From Oceanobacillus halophilus (lineage in GTDB: Bacteria > Bacillota > Bacilli > Bacillales > Amphibacillaceae), in the NCBI RefSeq assembly GCF_003628505.1, contig NZ_RBZP01000001.1, positions 124,001 through 188,000 of the forward strand: 64,000 nt of DNA. Direction: 5' to 3'. The translations under genes and the position numbers were made by a program. Below are positions 26,635-34,717 of the stretch, in pieces (positions within the stretch are counted from its first letter, which is position 1; each line of letters opens with the position of its first letter). Below the pieces are notes generated by a model. It searched no databases. It was not told the origin of the DNA and saw only the letters and a program-made list of their open reading frames with translations.

Positions 26635-26868
26635 ATGGATTCATCCGTTTACCACTATTTATTAGAACGTCCGGATTTACAAAACTTTGTACGTTATAAT
26701 CCTATTTGGTATCGATACCTATCTAGAGATCCTAGTAGAATAAGTGAGATGGAAAAAGAAGCCAAAAGGTTTTATGGAAAAACTTTTCCACAAAAGATTG
26801 AAAAGATAGGGAACAATGTTCAGATGTTAAACATGCTAATGCAATTTGCTGGTGCAATGAAAGATTAA
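26635..26868 (+). CDS. ylbE: YlbE-like protein
   Basis: Small conserved Bacillales protein (77 aa) of unknown function; the family core is LLERPDLQNFVRYNPIWYRYLSRDPS at the N-terminus followed by two short helices. No signal or membrane segment. AAGGAGA precedes the ATG at 26635, and it follows ylbD by eleven bases, so both are probably co-transcribed and possibly sporulation-linked. Confidence 0.85.
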   Translation: MDSSVYHYLLERPDLQNFVRYNPIWYRYLSRDPSRISEMEKEAKRFYGKTFPQKIEKIGNNVQMLNMLMQFAGAMKD

Positions 26869-26949
26869 CACCTCCTTGATAGACTTGAGAGTTTGAATGT
26901 GTTTTCAGATTGTTAAATAAATGCTAAAATAATATCTGGAGGTGTTTTG

Positions 26950-27381
26950 ATGATAGCAACTTTAGAATATGTAGAGATTCTAGATTATTCAGAAAAACTT
27001 GGAAAAATGGTTCTGGAATCCGATGTGATGGAAAACTACAAGAAGTCTCGGGTTGCACTCGATGAAGATATAGAGGCACAACAACTAATTAAGGCTTTTA
27101 CTGAAATGAAAAGCCATTATGATGATATTCAAAGATTTGGTAGATATCATCCTGATTATAATGAAATAATGAAAAAGGTCCGTTCCACGAAGCGTGAAAT
27201 GGACATGAATGAAAGAGTTGCTTCATTCAAAATCGCAGAACGTAACCTTCAAAATCTTTTGGATGAGATAAGTCAATACGTTGCTCATAGTGTCAGCGAT
27301 GATATAAAGGCGCCGAAAGATGGCGCAGCATTAACAGATACAGGTTGTGGTCATGGTGGGGCTTGTGGATGTGCGTCCTAG
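26950..27381 (+). CDS. ylbF: YlbF, subunit of the YlbF-YmcA-YaaT (Y) complex
   Basis: One of three proteins of the Y-complex, an accessory of RNase Y that affects mRNA maturation and through it competence, sporulation and biofilm formation. 143 aa, helical; the C-terminus carries a cysteine motif CGHGGACGC (last dozen residues), matching the Fe-S ligand region reported for the complex. The ATG at 26950 has GGAGGTG five bases upstream; the TTG one codon before is less likely. A 16-bp hairpin without a T tail separates it from ylbG. Confidence 0.9.
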   Translation: MIATLEYVEILDYSEKLGKMVLESDVMENYKKSRVALDEDIEAQQLIKAFTEMKSHYDDIQRFGRYHPDYNEIMKKVRSTKREMDMNERVASFKIAERNLQNLLDEISQYVAHSVSDDIKAPKDGAALTDTGCGHGGACGCAS

Positions 27382-27391
27382 AACTATAATT

Positions 27392-27427
27392 TCAACTAAC
27401 TTTCAGAGCGGTCTGAGGGTTAGTTGA
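27392..27427 (+). other. 16-bp RNA hairpin between ylbF and ylbG
   Basis: In the + strand RNA, arm 27392-27407 pairs fully with 27412-27427 (two G-U pairs) around a GCGG tetraloop. The missing T run argues against an intrinsic terminator. It could be an RNA-processing or 3'-end stabilising stem; no known riboswitch was recognised. Confidence 0.6.
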
Positions 27428-27497
27428 TACGTTAACATGACTGATAACAATATACATAAAATCTTGATAAATATTATGAATTAGTGAGGAATTAGTA

Positions 27498-27773
27498 ATG
27501 AGAATGGATCGACAGGGGTTAGTTGTTTGGTTCAAGCATATGAAGAATTTAAAACAAATTAAGCGTTATGGAAACTTAATATACGCTTCTAAGAGGTTAA
27601 AATATGCCATAGTGTATGTAAACCAAACGGATATAGATCAAATTGAAAAGAAACTATTAAAGCTTCCATTTGTATCTAAGGTAGAGAAATCATATAAACC
27701 GTATGTTCGAACGAGTTACGAAAATGCTAAACCCGATAAAGCAAAACAATATGATTACAAAATGGGAATATAA
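27498..27773 (+). CDS. ylbG: YlbG/UPF0298 family protein
   Basis: Small soluble protein (91 aa) of unknown function, found throughout Bacillales and lactobacilli. The family pattern RQGLVVWFKHMKNLKQIKRYG, YASKRLKYAIVYV and the closing KPDKAKQYDYKMGI are all present. ATG at 27498 with GTGAGGA upstream. Same order as in B. subtilis (ylbF-ylbG-rsmD). Closed by a GC-rich hairpin. Confidence 0.9.
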   Translation: MRMDRQGLVVWFKHMKNLKQIKRYGNLIYASKRLKYAIVYVNQTDIDQIEKKLLKLPFVSKVEKSYKPYVRTSYENAKPDKAKQYDYKMGI

Positions 27774-27789
27774 CGGAATGAAAAAAATA

Positions 27790-27824
27790 AACCTGCAGAA
27801 ATTATTCTGCAGGTCCCTTTGTTT
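27790..27824 (+). terminator. Probable terminator of ylbG
   Basis: Arms ACCTGCAGAA (27791-27800) and TTCTGCAGGT (27805-27814) form a ten-bp stem with a four-base loop, followed by CCCTTTGTTTTTT. Confidence 0.7.
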
Positions 27825-27877
27825 TTTCATAGAAAAACAAATAGGCAAAGGGAGAGGAGAAACCGGAGGAAGAACTT

Positions 27878-27919
27878 ATGGGGAAGTTTAAGTCTTCTCC
27901 GCGTTTTGAAAACAACTAA
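27878..27919 (+). CDS. Candidate 13-aa small ORF with strong ribosome site
   Basis: ATG-TAA ORF encoding MGKFKSSPRFENN, eight bases after a consensus GGAGG (27865-27869). It follows the ylbG terminator and overlaps the start of an eight-bp hairpin (27912-27933). It could be a short leader or regulatory peptide for rsmD, or a chance match; there is no homologue I recognise. Confidence 0.25.
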   Translation: MGKFKSSPRFENN

Positions 27920-28075
27920 GTTAATTTAGTTGTATCACTATGTATTATGTACAGACGATTTTATATTATACATATAAATATATATTTTTTTCCCAACAAA
28001 CACTTCTATATCTATTTGCAGGTTTTAAATTTTATGGTAGGATATAAGGCGAGCGGCAGTAATAGAGGTGAATAC

Positions 28076-28630
28076 ATGCGAGTTATTGCAGGTGAATTTA
28101 AAGGAAGACAATTAAAATCAGTTCCAGGTAAATCAACAAGACCTACTACAGACAAAGTAAAAGAAGCAGTATTTCAAGTACTTGGACCATTCTTCAATGG
28201 TGGTAAAGTGTTAGATTTATTTGCAGGTAGTGGTTCGTTGGGAGTTGAAGCAATTAGCAGAGGGATAGAGTCAGGGGTTTTCGTTGACAAACATCCTAAA
28301 GCAATACATACCATAAAAGAGAATATTAAGACATGCAAATTAGAAGACAAAGTTGAAGTTTTTCGTACGGATGCTTTTCAAGCTGTGAAAGCGTCTGCAA
28401 AAAGAGGACTAGTCTTTGACCTTATAATAATAGATCCACCATATGGGAAAGTTAACTATGTAAAATTAATAAATCAAATAATACAATTTAACTTAATAAA
28501 TGAAGATGGACTTATTTATTGTGAACATGATCCTAAAGAAGACTTCAATGGTGTTAATGAGAACTTGAACTTGTTGAAGCAAGATAATTATGGGGGAACA
28601 ATAGGTATTACCATATATCAAAAGAATTAA
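28076..28630 (+). CDS. rsmD: 16S rRNA (guanine(966)-N2)-methyltransferase RsmD
   Basis: S-adenosylmethionine-dependent enzyme that methylates G966 (E. coli numbering) of 16S rRNA. 184 aa: SAM-binding VLDLFAGSGSLGVEA (about 45-59) and catalytic DPPYGK (motif IV). The start was moved from the long open frame to the ATG at 28076, which has AGAGGTG upstream and matches the family's MRVIAG start. It is followed fifteen bases later by coaD, the usual partner (ylbH-ylbI in B. subtilis). Confidence 0.94.
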   Translation: MRVIAGEFKGRQLKSVPGKSTRPTTDKVKEAVFQVLGPFFNGGKVLDLFAGSGSLGVEAISRGIESGVFVDKHPKAIHTIKENIKTCKLEDKVEVFRTDAFQAVKASAKRGLVFDLIIIDPPYGKVNYVKLINQIIQFNLINEDGLIYCEHDPKEDFNGVNENLNLLKQDNYGGTIGITIYQKN

Positions 28631-28645
28631 AAGGGAGTTTATTTA

Positions 28646-29131
28646 ATGGGAAAATTAGCGATTTACCCTGGGAGTTTTGATCCGATTACCAATGGACATC
28701 TAGACATTATTGAGCGTGCATCTAAGATTTTTGACGAAGTTATTGTTGCTGTCTTTAATAATGAAGCGAAGTCACCATTATTTACTGTTGAAGAAAGAAT
28801 CCATTTATTAGAGGATTCTACTAGTTATCTACCTAATATTGTTATTGACTCCTCTGATCACTTATTGATGGATTATGCAAAAGAAAAAAACGCAGATGCT
28901 ATTGTTAGAGGGTTACGTGCGGTAAGTGATTTCGAGTATGAAATGCAAATTACTTCTATGAACAAAAAACTTAATCCTGATATTGAAACACTGTTTATGA
29001 TGACCAATAATCAATATTCTTTTCTTAGTTCCAGTATGGTAAAAGAAGCTGCAAAGTATCATGGTGATATTTCAGGTCTTGTTCCTGATGTGGTGGATGA
29101 AGCACTAAAAGTAAAATATAAAAAGGTATGA
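28646..29131 (+). CDS. coaD: Phosphopantetheine adenylyltransferase CoaD
   Basis: Fourth step of coenzyme A synthesis: adenylates 4'-phosphopantetheine to dephospho-CoA. 161 aa, the usual length. Nucleotidyltransferase motif [12 protein letters not shown] (about 9-20, with the T/HxGH histidine), the [12 protein letters not shown] block (about 88-99) and FLSSSMVKE near the C-terminus. AAAGGGAG precedes the ATG at 28646. It probably shares a transcript with rsmD, and ends at a clear terminator. Confidence 0.96.
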   Translation: MGKLAIYPGSFDPITNGHLDIIERASKIFDEVIVAVFNNEAKSPLFTVEERIHLLEDSTSYLPNIVIDSSDHLLMDYAKEKNADAIVRGLRAVSDFEYEMQITSMNKKLNPDIETLFMMTNNQYSFLSSSMVKEAAKYHGDISGLVPDVVDEALKVKYKKV

Positions 29132-29145
29132 ATAGCGTATGGTGA

Positions 29146-29180
29146 GAAATGATGCATTTTTTGCATCATTTCTTTTTTTA
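29146..29180 (+). terminator. Intrinsic terminator of coaD
   Basis: GAAATGATGCA (29146-29156) pairs with TGCATCATTTC (29162-29172) around five bases, then seven T. Confidence 0.88.
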
Positions 29181-29191
29181 CTCTGTTTTCC

Positions 29192-29710
29192 AAAAGACTG
29201 TCCCTTTTTACAATATAACATTATTACGCTTTTTATATAGACTGTTGATAACTTTAATTCAGAATACTGCTAAACATGCGCTACGGAAATACACTACGCT
29301 TTCCGCGGGGAGCTGGTGAGCCTCCTCCGTGCTGACGCACTACGTAGTCTCACCAATGCTCTTCTTCCCGCAGGAGTCTACGTGTATTTCCTCCGCTTAG
29401 TTCCTGCTCTACTTAATTTTTACTAGGAAAAATTCTGTATTCTAGGAGGACCAACTACCCTAAACGTGAATCTATGAAGTTTAGCTTTAATAATATCTAG
29501 TGCATGTAAAATAGCGTAGGCAGAATGCGGAGACTCCTGCGGGAAAAGCACGTGTCCGAAGACCCCGCAGGAAGTGGGTTTCTTCCGAGGAGGCTGAGCC
29601 GTGCCCGCGGAAAGCGCAGTATTCTGCCGGAGCGAATGCCAGCTGAAAACATTCATAAGTGAAAGCGAGAGCTAACTATTCTTAATTAAATATATCAGGA
29701 GTTTCTAACA
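29192..29710 (-). repeat. Dispersed intergenic element, copy C (~520 bp)
   Basis: Largest intact copy, in reverse orientation to copy B, in the convergent coaD-ylbJ gap. Ends: TTTATATAGACTGTTGATAACTTTAATTCAGAATA on the left (written in two joined parts 29230-29264) and TATTCTTAATTAAATATATC on the right. The interior has several GC-rich blocks (GCTTTCCGCGGGG, GGAGACTCCTGCGGG, GCCCGCGGAAAGCGC) that can fold back on each other, and includes the 123-bp segment shared with copy B. A 77-codon minus-strand ORF inside (29423-29656) is a by-product and is not called. Confidence 0.85.
29394..29516 (-). repeat. 123-bp segment identical to 15969-16091 (inverted)
   Basis: Reverse complement of 15969-16091 without any difference. 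More AT-rich than its flanks inside the element. Perfect identity in non-coding DNA suggests recent duplication, gene conversion or selection. Confidence 0.88.
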
Positions 29711-29759
29711 ATTGCGACATTTAATAACATAAATATATACAAAGCTTTTTAACTTATAG

Positions 29760-30989
29760 TTATAGTCGTGGAAATTGCTTATAGTCTTTCCTGTTTCTCT
29801 TAATGACAAGGAATACACCGATTGCAAGAAAGATAAACGTAATGATTGGTCCTGTATCTTTTATTATTTCTAAAGAGGTTATCCAAATATTTCCTGTGGC
29901 TGGGGAAGACACGGGTATATCACCAATTTCGAACGTTTGCTTGTTAAGATATAATGGTTTATATAAGATGATTGTTAAAAAGCTAGCGATAGTCCCATGC
30001 AGTATCCGTGCATAAAAGTAAGGGGCAAAACGTATATCAGTTTTTGCTAATATGCTCGCCACTTGTGCTTGTACAGAAAATCCATTAAACCCTAAAATAA
30101 AACTAATTAGAACCGCTTGTTGCAGCAATGTGTCAGAAGCTACTTTAGATATCATATCTGCACCAATTGTAATTTCGAATAGACCAGAGAAAAATGGTAG
30201 TGCATATTCACTTGGTAGTGATAGCACAATTAGTAACAATTCAAAAATGGCAGCAATGATAGAAGAAACTCCAACTAAAAAGAGAATCTTAATAAGTACA
30301 GAGAACAATACAATAAATCCACCAACCATAACTAATGTTTTAATAGAATTTAGAACAGCATCCCCAAGTATTTCTCCTAATGGCCGTTTGTCATTTACTC
30401 TAGTTTCATGCATTTCTTGAAAAGCTCTTTTAAAAGATATTCCTTTTGGTTTTTCTTTTTGCTTTTGCTTTTCTTCCCTTCTACCGTAAAATCGCATACT
30501 TATCCCTACGATTGCATTTCCAACGTAGTGACAAGTTGCAAGTAAAATACCGAGTCTTGCATCGTGAAAAAAACCTACTGATATTGCACCAAAAATGAAC
30601 AAAGGGCTAGAATTGTTCGTAAACGAAACAAGTCTCTCCGCTTCGACTTTTGTTAAGTGTTTTTCTTCTCTTAGACGAGAAGCTATTTTTGCCCCTGTAG
30701 GATAACCACTTGCCATTCCCATCATCCAACCAAAGCTGCCAACACCAGGTATATTAAATAGTGGCCGCATGATTGGTTCAAATAATACACCTATAAATTT
30801 CACAACTCCAAATGAGAGCAATAGCTCAGCGGTAATAAAAAATGGTAATAGTGAAGGAAATACTACTTCCCACCACAGGTTCAAACCACGAATACTTGCT
30901 TCTAATGCGGGGTCTGGAAATTTTATTAAGGATATGGTTATAAATATGGTTATACTGGAATAGATTAATGTTTTTATGATTTGTTTCAA
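29760..30989 (-). CDS. ylbJ: Sporulation integral membrane protein YlbJ
   Basis: Polytopic membrane protein (409 aa, about eight to ten helices) related to nucleoside-transporter gate proteins; in B. subtilis it is made in the mother cell under SigE and is needed for heat-resistant spores. Visible gate-type segments include FPSLLPFFITAELLL near the N-terminus and the GWMMGMASGYPTGAKI motif (about 90-105), with an internal LREEKHLTKVEAERL helix. The start is a TTG at 30989 with AGGGGGC nine bases upstream. It lies alone, reading towards copy C. A SigE promoter is expected but none was recognised. Confidence 0.9.
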   Translation of the reverse strand: MKQIIKTLIYSSITIFITISLIKFPDPALEASIRGLNLWWEVVFPSLLPFFITAELLLSFGVVKFIGVLFEPIMRPLFNIPGVGSFGWMMGMASGYPTGAKIASRLREEKHLTKVEAERLVSFTNNSSPLFIFGAISVGFFHDARLGILLATCHYVGNAIVGISMRFYGRREEKQKQKEKPKGISFKRAFQEMHETRVNDKRPLGEILGDAVLNSIKTLVMVGGFIVLFSVLIKILFLVGVSSIIAAIFELLLIVLSLPSEYALPFFSGLFEITIGADMISKVASDTLLQQAVLISFILGFNGFSVQAQVASILAKTDIRFAPYFYARILHGTIASFLTIILYKPLYLNKQTFEIGDIPVSSPATGNIWITSLEIIKDTGPIITFIFLAIGVFLVIKRNRKDYKQFPRL

Positions 30990-31281
30990 TAGGATGCCCC
31001 CTAAACAATTACTGTTTGTTTCTTAGTTGACGTGTGATGCTTACCGGCATGTTGTAGAGAATACAAAGTAATTCAGTGCAAAGGTTTGTGCGTTGAAGTG
31101 AAAGGAAAGCCTTTTTTAATCCTGTACATCTAGTTTGTTTAATAGTAGAATTATTTTAGCCGAAAGATTGTACAAGTCTATACAATATACGCACATACAT
31201 AGCTGTTTTATGCCATACACTTTTATAAAACATTTTTGTTTTTTGTTGTTTAACTGCAATGGAAGGGGACAAACCACATTT

Positions 31282-32310
31282 ATGAAATATACAAAAAAAA
31301 ATATTATTTATTTAGTGATTGTTGTTATCCTGGCTTATTTTTTAGCTTCCTATCAGCTTCCTTATTACATACAAAGGCCTGGGGGCGCAGACGCGCTGAA
31401 TCCTATTGTTGAAGTAGAAGGTGGATATGATAGTGAAGGAGATATGCATCTGGTTACAGTGAGTGGCCTACAAGCAACACCTGTTCAATACGCTATTGCT
31501 AAAATATTTCCTCATAATGATATCTTACCAATTGAACAAGTTTTTCCTGAAGGTATATCACAAGATGAATATATGCAAGCACAATTACAAGTGATGGAAA
31601 GTTCCCAAGAGGCAGCGACAGTGGTTGCGTATGAAGCAGCTGGGAGCGATATAATAATTGAATATAATGGTGTTTATGTCGTTTCAGTTGTCGAAGGAAT
31701 GCCAGCTGAAGGAATACTGCAAACAGGAGACAGAATCATTGGTATTGACGGGAATCCCATTGAAGAAGCAAATGATTTAATCAGTTATGTGGAAACGAAG
31801 CAAGCTAATGAAACCATCACATTAGAATTTATTCGGGATGATGACAACCTAACAGAAAATATTATACTTAAAGCTTTTGAAGGAATGGAAGATAAGGTAG
31901 GAGTAGGGATTAGCTTAGTGACAGATAGAAATGTTACAGTTGAACCAGGAGTTGATTTTTCCAGTGGAAGTATTGGCGGACCAAGTGCGGGCTTAATGTT
32001 CTCATTGGAGATATATGACCAGTTAACAGAAGGGGACTTAACAAAAGGCTACGAGATAGCTGGTACTGGTGAAATTGATTATCACGGAAATGTTTATCGA
32101 ATTGGTGGCATTGACAAAAAAGTTGTTGCTGCAGATAGAGAAGGGATTGATATCTTCTTCGCGCCTAATGAAGATGGAGCAGATGATTCCAACTACAATG
32201 TAGCAAGGGAAAAAGCAGAAGAGATTGGAGCGGATATGAAAATTATCCCAGTAGATACATTCTCGGATGCATTGGATTTTCTTGAAAATGAAGTGATTGA
32301 AAAAGACTAG
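31282..32310 (+). CDS. ylbL: YlbL, membrane-anchored PDZ/Lon-type (S16) protease
   Basis: Predicted extracytoplasmic serine protease with an N-terminal membrane anchor (about 8-26), a PDZ domain (about 118-198, GVYVVSVVEGMPAEGIL…GDRIIGIDG) and a Lon-like proteolytic domain whose dyad is S235 in GGPSAGLMFS and K280 in GGIDKK. B. subtilis YlbL degrades the cell-division inhibitor YneA after DNA damage (known). 342 aa. The ATG at 31282 gives the homologous N-terminus although GGAAGGGG is 13 bases away; the longer frame from 31135 has no support. Its stop codon lies in a palindrome shared with tmcAL. Confidence 0.92.
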   Translation: MKYTKKNIIYLVIVVILAYFLASYQLPYYIQRPGGADALNPIVEVEGGYDSEGDMHLVTVSGLQATPVQYAIAKIFPHNDILPIEQVFPEGISQDEYMQAQLQVMESSQEAATVVAYEAAGSDIIIEYNGVYVVSVVEGMPAEGILQTGDRIIGIDGNPIEEANDLISYVETKQANETITLEFIRDDDNLTENIILKAFEGMEDKVGVGISLVTDRNVTVEPGVDFSSGSIGGPSAGLMFSLEIYDQLTEGDLTKGYEIAGTGEIDYHGNVYRIGGIDKKVVAADREGIDIFFAPNEDGADDSNYNVAREKAEEIGADMKIIPVDTFSDALDFLENEVIEKD

Positions 32311-32331
32311 CTATATATAGCTAGTCTTTTT
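32300..32331. terminator. 32-bp perfectly symmetrical terminator shared by ylbL and tmcAL
   Basis: The sequence is its own reverse complement over 32 bp (core GACTAGCTATATATAGCTAGTC with flanking A5 and T5). Because it is palindromic it encodes the same C-terminal E-K-D-stop in both convergent genes: ylbL ends at 32310 and tmcAL at 32321, so only ten bases separate the stops. Confidence 0.88.
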
Positions 32332-33547
32332 CCGTTTCAGAAATGATCGGGGCTCTAAGTTCCTGCTGAAATAATTTTCTTCTAGTATCAGGATTTAATA
32401 TGCTCAAGTAGGCATGAGTAGCTCTTTCTTCCATTTCAAGCATTTGATTTGTTTCACGATTAAAACTTGTAATAATAGGGGTTGAAATATCCTTTTTCCT
32501 GGTATTAAGAAACTTCCGACCTCTATTTGTTAAACCAAGAATTCGTGTATAGGGGATTTTTTGACTATGTATGATTGGTTCAATATCCTTTTTTGTCGTA
32601 TTGGTTAAAATATGGACAAAGATGCGCTGGATTCTAGTCCATGTATATCTTTTGGTCTTCACTAACTCAATCCATTCATATAGGGAGTTAGCTTGTTTTG
32701 CTGCATTTTTTATTCTGTTTTCTATACCTTCCGTTACTCCATGTATTTCTCTAAGCTCTTCTTTGGACATTGTCATTACTCGGTAATGAAGGAGATGAAA
32801 GTAATGCTCCCATGTATGCCAGATATTTGCTAATTTTTTATAATGTTCCAATTGATTGATTGTCGCATTTGGAATTGCTTTTGTAATCTCTTCAGTTAGC
32901 TGATTCATATCTATTAGATTTTTTCTTATACTGGTTGCACTTGCTATTTTATCTGTTATCATTTGGTCATGGAAGTTATTTTTTGTTCGTTCAATTGTCA
33001 GTGGCTCTATAGGTAATTGATTATCCATTATAGCTTTCACATAGCTGAATCCTAGAATATTATTTGGTTGTGCTAAATCTAATTCCTTGTTAGTAAGCCC
33101 AATTTCTTGATAAGCAAGTTTACTTGCTTCTGGGAAAGACATACCTTCTGCCAGTCTAGATTTTAAAATGTTTTTGAAAATGGGTTCTTTTTCTTTATAG
33201 TTCTCATAGCTTTTTATAAAATAAGATATATTACCAGATTCACTACCAAAACAAATGCTCGATACACCTAGCTCATTTAAACTTAGAACGGCACCTTTAG
33301 CGAAGATATCACTATTTTGTACTGCGAAGACATATGGGAGTTCTAGAACTATATCTATCCCTGCACTTATTGCAGCTTTTGTTCGATGAAATTTATCGAT
33401 TATTGCAGGTTCTCCTCTTTGAAGGAAAGAACCACTCATAATTGCTATCATACAGTCGGCATTGGATACTTTTTTAGCTTCTTGAATATGATAGGCATGT
33501 CCGTTATGAAAGGGGTTGTATTCAACAATAAGGCCACATGCTTTCAT
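32321..33547 (-). CDS. tmcAL: tRNA(Met) cytidine acetate ligase TmcAL (YlbM)
   Basis: Nucleotidyltransferase-fold enzyme that uses acetate and ATP to form N4-acetylcytidine at the wobble base of elongator tRNA-Met. 408 aa. The HxGH motif of the fold is at H14-N-G-H17 in GLIVEYNPFHNGH, followed by IMSGSFLQRGEPA, typical of the family. The start was moved to the ATG at 33547 (CAGGAG ten bases upstream); the twenty extra codons upstream lack a site. It converges with ylbL and diverges from ylbN across a mini repeat element. Confidence 0.92.
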   Translation of the reverse strand: MKACGLIVEYNPFHNGHAYHIQEAKKVSNADCMIAIMSGSFLQRGEPAIIDKFHRTKAAISAGIDIVLELPYVFAVQNSDIFAKGAVLSLNELGVSSICFGSESGNISYFIKSYENYKEKEPIFKNILKSRLAEGMSFPEASKLAYQEIGLTNKELDLAQPNNILGFSYVKAIMDNQLPIEPLTIERTKNNFHDQMITDKIASATSIRKNLIDMNQLTEEITKAIPNATINQLEHYKKLANIWHTWEHYFHLLHYRVMTMSKEELREIHGVTEGIENRIKNAAKQANSLYEWIELVKTKRYTWTRIQRIFVHILTNTTKKDIEPIIHSQKIPYTRILGLTNRGRKFLNTRKKDISTPIITSFNRETNQMLEMEERATHAYLSILNPDTRRKLFQQELRAPIISETEKD

Positions 33548-33635
33548 AAGGTTCAACTCCTGTAATATTTTGCTAATTATTGTACCAAAATATAAGGTGT
33601 CGTGCACCTATTTATGTAAGTATTATAATTAAGTA

Positions 33636-33735
33636 GTTGATAGATATTCGGAGCGAGGGTTAAGCAGTATATTTAATTAAAGATCAACAGTCTATATATA
33701 ATGTGTTAAAATGCAACAATCTTTTAGAAAAGAAC
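33636..33735 (+). repeat. Dispersed element, miniature copy G (~100 bp)
   Basis: Has the left end GTTGATAGATAT, then only GGAGCGAGGG-type core, then the right end TTAATTAAAGATCAACAGTC and the external tail CAACAATCTTTTAGAAAAG seen in copies B and E. It is thus nearly end-to-end, like a deletion derivative. It lies in the divergent tmcAL-ylbN gap (33548-33887), where it sits near both promoters; nothing else is visible there. Confidence 0.7.
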
Positions 33736-33887
33736 ATCTTAATTAAAGAAATCCTAACCAAAAATGAGGTTGATTTAATGATTACTTGAATACGTGATAG
33801 GGAATAATAGTATTGGTGTAATGAAAACATATTGACAAAAGTCTCTTTTTCTTTTAAAATAACTCTTGTTGCCTTGAGGTGAAAACA

Positions 33888-34412
33888 ATGAAATTTACAT
33901 TAGGTCAAATTAGAAAACATGCTAATAATGAACCTTTCACATTTGATGATAATGTGGACGTTTCCGAACTTGAATCGATGAATAATGATATACGTGAAAT
34001 AAATCCTGTGCGGGTTCATGGACACTGTACACAAAGAGGGGAACAATTCTTCTTTTCATTTACTATTGAGGGAGAAATGATTTTACCTGACGCACGTACA
34101 TTAGTGGATGTTCCTTATCCTTTTAAAATAAAAGCGAACGAGGTATTTTCCATTTCATCATATATAAGTGCGGAAGAAGAGGAACAGGAAATCCATCCAA
34201 TAGATGGAGATGTTATCGACTTGACTCCATACATAAAGGAGAACATCTTATTAGAAAAGCCTTTTAGAGTTATTTCTGATAAAGATGCTGAAGATGCTCC
34301 TTTTAGTGGTGATGGCTGGGAGTTCCTCTCCGAAGAGCAAGAAAAGAGTAAGATTGATCCACGTTTTCAGAAATTGCAATCATTACTTGATAAAAAGTCG
34401 AAAGAAAATTAA
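33888..34412 (+). CDS. ylbN: YlbN/DUF177 (YceD-like) ribosomal RNA accumulation protein
   Basis: DUF177/YceD family protein (174 aa) linked with 23S rRNA accumulation in plants and bacteria and nearly always encoded just before rpmF. Features: VSELESMNNDIREINPVRVHGHC, the strand FSFTIEGEMILPDARTLVDVPYPF and an acidic middle, with a charged C-terminus DPRFQKLQSLLDKK. The ATG at 33888 has GAGGTG upstream; an in-frame GTG three codons earlier overlaps this site. It is 31 bp from rpmF and surely co-transcribed. Confidence 0.9.
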   Translation: MKFTLGQIRKHANNEPFTFDDNVDVSELESMNNDIREINPVRVHGHCTQRGEQFFFSFTIEGEMILPDARTLVDVPYPFKIKANEVFSISSYISAEEEEQEIHPIDGDVIDLTPYIKENILLEKPFRVISDKDAEDAPFSGDGWEFLSEEQEKSKIDPRFQKLQSLLDKKSKEN

Positions 34413-34443
34413 TACTTTCTTTCATTTAAAGGAGGTGTAAGTC

Positions 34444-34617
34444 ATGGCAGTACCTAAAAGAAGAACGTCTAAAAAAGTAAAAAATCAACGTCGTACTCAT
34501 AAAAAATTACACGTACCTGGCATGGTAGAATGCTCAAACTGTGGAGAATTAACTAAGCCACACCATGTCTGCAAATCTTGCGGACATTATGATGGAAAAG
34601 AAGTTGTAAACGACTAA
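34444..34617 (+). CDS. rpmF: 50S ribosomal protein L32 (zinc-binding form)
   Basis: Small ribosomal protein L32, 57 aa: [17 protein letters not shown]… with the zinc ribbon C30-x-x-C33…C43-x-x-C46, so this is the Zn-containing paralogue type. The ribosome site AAAGGAGGTG is near consensus. The gene was below the size of the longer ORF calls but is unmistakable. It follows ylbN and ends at a strong terminator. No Zur box was seen ahead of the pair. Confidence 0.96.
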   Translation: MAVPKRRTSKKVKNQRRTHKKLHVPGMVECSNCGELTKPHHVCKSCGHYDGKEVVND

Positions 34618-34628
34618 TTTCCATAAAT

Positions 34629-34662
34629 AAAAAACAGATCACATAACGTGGTCTGTTTTTTT
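34629..34662 (+). terminator. Intrinsic terminator of rpmF
   Basis: AAAACAGATCAC arm pairs with GTGGTCTGTTTT (one G-U) around ATAAC, followed by T. Confidence 0.85.
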
Positions 34663-34717
34663 GTTGTAGACATTTATGTTTTTCTCTTTTTCTATAGTTT
34701 GTCCTTTGAAGAATTTT

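Noticed and set aside
27703-27891. 62-codon ORF overlapping the end of ylbG
   Set aside because: Shadow frame of ylbG that crosses its terminator hairpin.
29423-29656. 77-codon minus-strand ORF with PPRKKPTS-type sequence
   Set aside because: Lies within copy C; a similar peptide arises from copy F at 56930-57124. It is translation of the repeat, not a gene.
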